NCBI GenBank assembly: GCA_050633445.1
Contig: JBOEGN010000018.1
Span: forward strand, 57,388-121,387
Reading direction: 5' to 3'
DNA length: 64,000 bases
DNA from: Thalassobius sp050633445
GTDB taxonomy: Bacteria > Pseudomonadota > Alphaproteobacteria > Rhodobacterales > Rhodobacteraceae
Shown here piece by piece: positions 58,800-64,000 of the stretch. Position 1 is the first letter of the stretch; each line of letters begins with the position of its first letter. The notes under the pieces were generated by a model. That model ran no database searches and was not told the DNA's origin. It saw nothing but the letters and a program-made list of their open reading frames with translations. A program made the translations under genes and the position numbers.

Positions 58800-59915
58800 C
58801 TAACGGGCCAAATACCGACCCAGCCGCAGAATCATCTGCCGCGTTGCTTCAAGCTCGGCGCGGGTCAGGTATTCTTCTGGGCGGTGCGCGCGCGCGATGT
58901 CACCCGGACCACAAATCACCGATGGGATGCCTGCTTTTTGGAACAAGCCCGCCTCGGTGCCAAAGCTGACGGCCTGAACCGGCGTCTGCCCGGACAGTTG
59001 CGCAATCAGTTTCGCCAGCGGAGCGTCAGCCTCTAACGCCATGGCCGGATATGTCGACATCCACGTCGCCTGCGTCTCATCGCCCATCGCAGCCAGAACG
59101 GGATCGAACAATGTACGCGGATCCACGCCTGCAATCGCACGCGCCTCGAGGGTGGCCTGCGCCTGGTCGGGAATAATGTTGACGGCCTGCCCCCCGCTAA
59201 GCGTTCCGATCTGAAGCGTCGAATATGGTGGTGCGAACCTGGAATCCTGCGGGCCATCGGTCAAAGCTTTGGCTTGCGCGACAGCGGCATTTAGGGGGGC
59301 CAGCAGGGCGTGAATGGCGTTCTGCCCCAAATCCGGGCGCGAGCTGTGGCCAGGCACCCCCTTGCTGGTCAATTGCAGTGCGGCCTTGCCCTTGTGCGCC
59401 AAAACCGGGCGCAACCCGGTGGGTTCGCCGACAATACAGCCCAATGGCGGCGCGCAAAGCTCTGGCAATTTGGCGATCATATGCGGGACACCCCGGCAAC
59501 CGGCCTCTTCGTCATAAGACAGCGCGATATGGATCGGCACCGACAAATCCATCGCCATCAGTTCGGGCACTGCGGACAGAACAGCCGCGTCAAACCCCTT
59601 CATATCGCAGGCACCGCGCCCAATCAGGCGATCCCTGACAGGGCGCAAACCAAAGGGATCATCCAGCCATTCCGGCTCTGCTGCGGGGACCACGTCAACG
59701 TGACCTGACAAAACATAGCCCGGCAGGTCAGGATCACCGATTGTTGCAAACAGGTTGGCGCGGTCTCCCTCGGGGCCGACCAGCAAATGCACCCGCGCGC
59801 CCAGTTGCTCCAGGTAATTGGCGATGAACCCCATCAGCCCCATATTCGAGGTGCCAACGACGGTCTCGTATCCAACCAATTTTTCCAGCAGTTGCTCTGC
59901 GGTTCGTTTTGTCAT
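58800..59915 (-). CDS. argE: M20-family deacylase, acetylornithine deacetylase-like (ArgE)
   Basis: The 371-residue enzyme has the metal-site segments SGHVDVVPAAEPEW, GRGACDMKGFDAAVL and SYDEEAGCRGVPHMI, then GEPTGLRPVLAHKGK and a dimerisation domain beginning ALQLTSKGVPGHSSRPDLGQNAI. The sequence is that of ArgE, removing the acetyl group from N2-acetylornithine. In a catabolic setting next to two acetyltransferases, another N-acyl amino compound is equally possible. It has its own 127-base upstream distance from GNAT paralogue 1 downstream and is divergent from the HAD gene. Confidence 0.88.
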   Translation of the reverse strand: MTKRTAEQLLEKLVGYETVVGTSNMGLMGFIANYLEQLGARVHLLVGPEGDRANLFATIGDPDLPGYVLSGHVDVVPAAEPEWLDDPFGLRPVRDRLIGRGACDMKGFDAAVLSAVPELMAMDLSVPIHIALSYDEEAGCRGVPHMIAKLPELCAPPLGCIVGEPTGLRPVLAHKGKAALQLTSKGVPGHSSRPDLGQNAIHALLAPLNAAVAQAKALTDGPQDSRFAPPYSTLQIGTLSGGQAVNIIPDQAQATLEARAIAGVDPRTLFDPVLAAMGDETQATWMSTYPAMALEADAPLAKLIAQLSGQTPVQAVSFGTEAGLFQKAGIPSVICGPGDIARAHRPEEYLTRAELEATRQMILRLGRYLAR

Positions 59916-60123
59916 TTGATGCCGTGCCCCTTGGTCTTGTATGTCGTTTGCTCATCCTGCACCGCCCCTGACAGAGAAGGGCGCTTTGCTGAGGGGATCA
60001 CTGGCAGGCTCTGCTGTTGTGGTTTGGAAATTCGAAATATCCTGCGCCTCGTGCCCGAAACCCGGCACGCAGACGCCGTGGAAGGCCGCCATGATGGTCG
60101 CAACAACGAACTGGAGACCTTCG

Positions 60124-60789
60124 ATGACGTTCCGCCCCAAATTCATCACTTTCGACTGCCACGGCACCATGATCAATTTCGACATGGCAGGCGCGGCCAC
60201 TGACCACTATGCCGAACAGCTTTCGCCCCAGGCGATGGCCAAGTTCATTAAGAACTTTTCGGCCTATCGCATCGACGAGATTCTGGGCGCCTGGAAACCC
60301 TATGCTGACGTCGTTCACAATGCGCTAGAGCGTACCTGCAAACGCAATGGCATCGGGTTTGATCCCGCCATTGCCCAGGACATTTACACCCGCGTGCCCA
60401 CCTGGGGGCCACATGCTGACGTGCCCGCTGGCCTGGCCAAAATCGCCCCCGAGATTCCGCTGGTGGCGTTGACCAACTCGATGAACGCGCAAATTCCGCA
60501 CAATATCGCCAAGTTGGGCGCCCCGATTGCGCATGTCTTTACCGCCGAAGATGCGCAGGCCTATAAGCCGCAGATGCGGGCCTTCGAGTATATGTTCGAC
60601 ATGCTGGGCTGCGGCCCCGAGGATGTGCTGCATGTTTCCTCGTCTTTCCGGTATGATCTGATGACAGCGCATGATCTGGGCATCACCAACAAGGTTTGGG
60701 TCAATCGCGGCCACGAGCCGGCCAATCCCTACTATGGCTACACAGAAATCGCAGATATTTCGGGCCTGCCGGGCGTGGTGGGGTTGTAA
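60124..60789 (+). CDS. Type II haloacid dehalogenase-like hydrolase
   Basis: The 221-residue HAD enzyme starts at 60124 with GGAG upstream. The nucleophile motif is FITFDCHGTMINFD, motif II ALTNSM, and the lysine is in AQAYKPQMRAFEYMFDMLG; VSSSFRYDLMTAHDLGITNKVWVNRGH follows. This is the L-2-haloacid dehalogenase subfamily pattern, though many members act on other substrates. Its stop shares one base with the next start (TAATG), so it is coupled to the FAD oxidase gene. The upstream 208 bases show no other gene. Confidence 0.88.
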   Translation: MTFRPKFITFDCHGTMINFDMAGAATDHYAEQLSPQAMAKFIKNFSAYRIDEILGAWKPYADVVHNALERTCKRNGIGFDPAIAQDIYTRVPTWGPHADVPAGLAKIAPEIPLVALTNSMNAQIPHNIAKLGAPIAHVFTAEDAQAYKPQMRAFEYMFDMLGCGPEDVLHVSSSFRYDLMTAHDLGITNKVWVNRGHEPANPYYGYTEIADISGLPGVVGL

Positions 60790-62078
60790 TGCGTTACGCC
60801 TCTTACTGGCATGAAACCTCTGCGCCCTTTGGACGGGCCCAATCTGAACCGGTGCGAGGACATTTCGATGTCGCCGTGATCGGGGGCGGGTTTACCGGAC
60901 TTAGCGCAGCCCTGTCGCTGGCACGCGCTGGCGCTTCGGTCGCGGTGCTTGAGGCGGATCATATCGGCGCAGGCGGATCGGGTCGCAATGGCGGACATCT
61001 GAACAACGGTTTGGCCCATGGCTATGCCGACGCCAAAACGCATCTGGGACCCGAGCGGGCGCAGGCTTTGTACTCCGCCTTTGACCGATCCATTGACGCG
61101 ATCGAACTTGTCATCGCCGAAGAAGGCATCGCCTGTGATTTTCGCCGGTCGGGCAAGCTCAAGCTGGCCTCTAAACCCTCTCATGTGGCCGGGTTAAAGG
61201 CCAATTTCGACCTGGTCCACTCCGAGGTTGATCCAAACACGCGCTGGCTGGATCGGGCCGATTTGGGGGCAGAAATCGGCAGTGACGGGTTCCATGGCGC
61301 GATGCTGTTTGAGAAATCCGCAATGATGCATATGGGGCGCTACGTGAACGGTCTGGCCAAGGCTGCCCATCAGCGCGGAGCGAAAATTTGGGAGGGCGCG
61401 CCTGTCACCGCGCGCACTCAAAGCCTGAAGGGCTGGCAGCTGACCACCCCGTCCGGCAGCCTGACCGCCAAGACCGTGATCGCCGCCACCGGAGCCTATT
61501 CCGGGCAGGTGAAACGCGCCCCGTTGGGGTATTTCCGACGTCGCATCATTTCGGTCGGGTCCTTCATCATCGCCACCCGCCCATTGACCCAAGACGAGAT
61601 CGCACAAACCATGCCCGGAAACCGGACCTGCGTTACCTCATTGAATATTGGGAACTATTTCCGCCTTTCGCCAGACAACCGCCTGATCTTTGGCGGGCGG
61701 GCGCGGTTCTCGGCAGTGTCTGATCAGCAGTCAGATGCAAAATCAGGAGAGATTTTGCGGGCCTCGCTGGCCCAGGTTTTTCCGCATCTTGCCGGGATCG
61801 AAATCGACTATTGTTGGGGCGGTTTGGTGGGAATGACCAAGGACCGTTTCCCTCGTTTGGGCCAGGCCGACGGGATGCTGTACGGCACCGGATATTCCGG
61901 CCACGGCGCGCAGTTGTCGACACTTATGGGACAGATGTTGGCGGATATGGCGCTTGGGCGTCACACTGACTCGCCCTTGGACGGCCTGAGCTGGCCCGCG
62001 ATCCCAGCGCATTCGGGCAGGCCGTGGTTCTTACCATTGGTCGGTCTGTGGTTCGGACTGAAGGACCGTTTATCCTAA
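60789..62078 (+). CDS. FAD-dependent oxidoreductase, gamma-glutamylputrescine oxidase (PuuB)-like
   Basis: The 429-residue flavoprotein reads MRYASYWHETSAPFGRA, then the FAD motif DVAVIGGGFTGLSAALSLARAG near 30. GAGGSGRNGGHLNNGLAHGY, LGYFRRRIISVGSFIIATRPL and GGRARFS follow, with the C-terminal YGTGYSGHGAQLSTLMGQMLADM. This is the PuuB/OrdL branch of the DAO family, oxidising N-substituted amino groups. It is coupled to the HAD gene and overlaps the convergent acetyltransferase gene by nine bases. The true amine is unknown. Confidence 0.88.
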   Translation: MRYASYWHETSAPFGRAQSEPVRGHFDVAVIGGGFTGLSAALSLARAGASVAVLEADHIGAGGSGRNGGHLNNGLAHGYADAKTHLGPERAQALYSAFDRSIDAIELVIAEEGIACDFRRSGKLKLASKPSHVAGLKANFDLVHSEVDPNTRWLDRADLGAEIGSDGFHGAMLFEKSAMMHMGRYVNGLAKAAHQRGAKIWEGAPVTARTQSLKGWQLTTPSGSLTAKTVIAATGAYSGQVKRAPLGYFRRRIISVGSFIIATRPLTQDEIAQTMPGNRTCVTSLNIGNYFRLSPDNRLIFGGRARFSAVSDQQSDAKSGEILRASLAQVFPHLAGIEIDYCWGGLVGMTKDRFPRLGQADGMLYGTGYSGHGAQLSTLMGQMLADMALGRHTDSPLDGLSWPAIPAHSGRPWFLPLVGLWFGLKDRLS

Positions 62079-62987
62079 CGAATGGGCGGCCAGGCCGTAG
62101 GTCACCGCCCCTTCGGTCGCCCTGCGATGTGGGCCGACGCGCATTTCTGTCACAGTGTCGAACATCCCCAGCCCAGAGGCCGCCAGAAACGCGGTAAAAA
62201 TACCCTCTTCAATCGGCGTGTCCAGACGCAGAAACGCGCCCTCGCGCGCTTGGATCAAGGGGGCCGTCAGTTGCATCGCCATCTGGTCGCTTTCTGCGAC
62301 CACAGGACCAATCACCTGACCTTTGCCAAAGTTTCGGATCATAGAAAAACCCACGATCTGGCCCGCCTTTTCGGCAACCAAAACCTCGGACTTGGTCAAC
62401 AAAAGGTCCAGGATCTGCGTACGATCCGCGCCGAAGGCCGCGCTGTCCAGCGTCTGCAAAGCAGACAGATCCGATGGCTCGATCGGGCGTACCGACACAC
62501 CAGAAACGGGCTCGGGTGCCGTGATCGCACGCGCCTTGCCCTGCTGCTGGCGGATCGTGGCAACAGGGACAAACCCAGCCCCTTGATACAGGCGATATCC
62601 CGCACGCGTGGCGCTGAGGCGCATATCCCGGCCATCGCATTCATCCATCAATCGCCGCAACAGCCAACGCCCGGTGCCAAGGCTTTGCAGGCGGGGCGCG
62701 GTGATCATCATGCCCAACATCGCGAAATCCGTACCGATCGGGAATTTCATCGCCGAGCTTAACGGCCGTCCGATCTCGTCCAACGCCAGATAGCCATCTC
62801 CAAGCTGCATGAAAAGTTCCAGATCGCGGTCGCGATGCGGCCAGAACACACCGACGGTCAATTCGTGCAGCAGCGGCAAATCTTGCGCCGTAATCTGGTG
62901 TGTATGCGCCTGATACACATCGACCTTCATGCCGTCTTCGGCCTCGGCACCCAGCGGTGGTGCATTCTCTGAATTCTGCGACACCAT
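62070..62987 (-). CDS. Double-domain GNAT acetyltransferase, paralogue 2
   Basis: The protein has up to 305 residues (an internal ATG would give 286). The N-terminal GNAT domain contains APRLQSLGTGRWLLRRLMDECDG and GYRLYQGAGFVPVATIRQQQG. The second domain (FGKGQVIGPVVAESDQMAMQLTAPLIQAREGAFLRLDTP) parallels that of the protein at 57854. It converges on the PuuB-like gene with overlapping ends. It probably modifies an amine in the same catabolic network; no substrate can be named. Confidence 0.82.
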   Translation of the reverse strand: MVSQNSENAPPLGAEAEDGMKVDVYQAHTHQITAQDLPLLHELTVGVFWPHRDRDLELFMQLGDGYLALDEIGRPLSSAMKFPIGTDFAMLGMMITAPRLQSLGTGRWLLRRLMDECDGRDMRLSATRAGYRLYQGAGFVPVATIRQQQGKARAITAPEPVSGVSVRPIEPSDLSALQTLDSAAFGADRTQILDLLLTKSEVLVAEKAGQIVGFSMIRNFGKGQVIGPVVAESDQMAMQLTAPLIQAREGAFLRLDTPIEEGIFTAFLAASGLGMFDTVTEMRVGPHRRATEGAVTYGLAAHSLG

Positions 62988-63181
62988 TGAAACACTTTCC
63001 CGTTCAGCAACCAGAGCGAGCCTGGCATTCGGTTTTCTGCACTAGTCTAGACCTGCTTGGGCAGAGAATTCTATCAAAGGAACGCTTGATTCAACATATT
63101 ATATCAGAATGCGGCATCCCGACACGCGGTATCCGCCGCACAACAGTGACGGCATGCGCTACAAGACTTATCGGGGGGAAA

Positions 63182-63258
63182 TGGTACCGCCTCCCTGGCT
63201 TGAACAGGGGACCTCTGGATCCACAATCCAGCGCTCTAACCAACTGAGCTAAGGCGGC
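63182..63258 (-). tRNA. tRNA-His (GTG), alphaproteobacterial type with A73
   Basis: The 77-nt cloverleaf on the minus strand has acceptor GCCGCCT/AGGCGGT, D-arm GCTC..GAGC, anticodon stem CTGGA/TCCAG with loop TTGTGGA, T-arm CCCTG-TTCAAGC-CAGGG, and an encoded CCA. The discriminator is A73 and the base before G1 is T, so there is no encoded G-1:C73 pair. Lack of G-1 and of C73 is known for many alphaproteobacteria. Confidence 0.93.
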
Positions 63259-63418
63259 ACTGAGGGGCGATTTAGCTGCCCCGGCTGGGGAATGCAAGGG
63301 GATTTGAACAGAATTTTGACATAACCGACACTGACCCCGCCAGGTTCATGATTTAGCGCTTTACCTTGCCATTCGTTCGCGAAATCGCTAGCTGAAACAG
63401 GATCAAAGGAGACCGACC

Positions 63419-63607
63419 ATGGGCATCAACACCGAACGCGATATCGAGGCAAACCTGCAAATTGGCCCCACCAGCGAAGGTATGATCCGGCTGTTCATCG
63501 AGGCGGGCGACCTGGAAATCCCGATGGATTTCAACGCTGACGAAGCCACCGAGATCGCCGAAGAAATCCTGGCCGCCGTCGCGACCGCAAAAACTGTAAA
63601 ACGCTAA
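63419..63607 (+). CDS. Conserved 62-residue protein (DUF6324-like)
   Basis: The small acidic protein (MGINTERDIEANLQIGPTSEGMIRLFIEAGDLEIPMDFNADEATEIAEEI and a short tail) is preceded by AAAGGAGAC, a good ribosome-binding site. I recall this as a Rhodobacteraceae family, DUF6324; the name is from memory. Predicted: beta-rich first half, helical second half, cytoplasmic. It overlaps the mmcB stop tail to tail by four bases. No function is known. Confidence 0.75.
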   Translation: MGINTERDIEANLQIGPTSEGMIRLFIEAGDLEIPMDFNADEATEIAEEILAAVATAKTVKR

Positions 63608-64000
63608 ACTCGTGGGTCACGCAGCGCCTGCAACCGCCTGGCCGCGTGCGTTGCGAATTTATGGGTCAGAACTTTGCGTCTGGGCGCCGCCAGCTTGTCC
63701 TCGGGCGCCATGCGAATGATCTCGGCGCTGTATTGGTCCGCAATAATCAAGCCCGTTCCATCGGGCAACAGATCTGTCGGAAAATCAGCGTCCACGGCCC
63801 AGAAATATCGGTCGCACCAGTCCAAATAGCCCTGCCATTTGCTGTCGGACTGGAAATCAGCTCGGCTGGATTTGCATTCGATCACCCACAGCTCGCCCTT
63901 AGGGCCCAACCCCATCACATCGACGCGCAACCCGCGGGTCGGCACAAACTCTTCGATCGAAACGAATCCATAGCCGTTCAGGTGGCGACAAACGCCGCGC
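63604..64000 (-). CDS. mmcB: MmcB-family DNA repair protein (partial, 5' end outside window)
   Basis: The reading frame stays open to the right edge, so the N-terminus is missing. About 131 codons are present, including LNGYGFVSIEEFVPTRGLRVDVMGLGPKGELWVIECKSSRADFQSDSKWQGYLDWCDRYFWAV. This is the PD-(D/E)XK nuclease-like core of MmcB, with the D and ECK residues visible. In Caulobacter mmcB belongs to the SOS regulon and its protein supports DNA repair. Regulation cannot be seen because the promoter is outside the window. Confidence 0.9.
   Translation of the reverse strand, partial: RGVCRHLNGYGFVSIEEFVPTRGLRVDVMGLGPKGELWVIECKSSRADFQSDSKWQGYLDWCDRYFWAVDADFPTDLLPDGTGLIIADQYSAEIIRMAPEDKLAAPRRKVLTHKFATHAARRLQALRDPRV

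Noticed and set aside
50108..62987. Ectoine or standard putrescine (Puu) utilisation cluster.
   Set aside because: Lrp regulator, aminotransferase and PuuB-like oxidase are shared, but EutD/EutE-type hydrolase pairs, a TRAP or Teh transporter, PuuA ligase and PuuD hydrolase are absent.

Overview
The window looks like a chromosomal segment of a marine Rhodobacteraceae (Roseobacter-group) alphaproteobacterium. The evidence is the protein repertoire (a DUF1127 gene followed by CcsR-type small RNAs, MmcB, RpoH, CarD, a SUV3-like helicase), the gene order of the division cluster, and a tRNA-His with A73 and no encoded G-1. Assignments were made by reading translations and motifs; no database search was run.

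Region 1 (1-12.5 kb) is most of the dcw cell-wall/division cluster, read on the minus strand: mraZ, rsmH, ftsL, ftsI, murE, murF, mraY, murD and the first codons of ftsW, tightly overlapping. A plus-strand HI0933-type flavoprotein gene sits between murD and ftsW. The 690-base gap upstream of mraZ holds an UpsM-like leader RNA ending in an intrinsic terminator, and three arrays of 10-bp-spaced TGGGA-like repeats that look like MraZ operators. The Fe-S carrier gene mrp lies upstream.

Region 2 (12.5-13.4 kb) is a DUF1127 gene followed by eight hairpins, each with a CCTCCTCCC-type loop. They form four two-hairpin units, as in the CcsR1-4 ('cuckoo') RNA cluster of Rhodobacter sphaeroides. This is the most striking non-coding system in the window.

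Region 3 (13.4-36 kb) is mostly housekeeping: uvrD, a lactate-dehydrogenase-like flavoenzyme, pyruvate carboxylase, a MAPEG protein, two identical tRNA-Gly genes, carD, fdxA, an S4-domain protein, a SUV3-like helicase, a hydrolase and a methyltransferase, pepF, rpoH and rluD. rpoH has a ribosome-binding site complementary to the CcsR loop motif.

Region 4 (36-63 kb) is a catabolic island for an amino or N-heterocyclic compound. One block, around a LysR regulator, encodes an ATP-dependent hydantoinase/oxoprolinase pair, [2Fe-2S] and FAD subunits of an HcnABC-type dehydrogenase, two aldehyde dehydrogenases, a tartrate/isopropylmalate-type dehydrogenase, and a divergent FAD subunit. The same 17-bp palindrome lies on both sides of the LysR gene, which suggests one regulon. 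A second block carries a peptide/opine-type ABC transporter, an Lrp-type regulator, a class III aminotransferase, a GhrA-type reductase, two paralogous double-domain acetyltransferases, an ArgE-like deacylase, a type II haloacid dehalogenase and further FAD amine oxidases. The substrates cannot be read from sequence.

The end (63-64 kb) holds tRNA-His, a 62-residue conserved protein and a partial mmcB.
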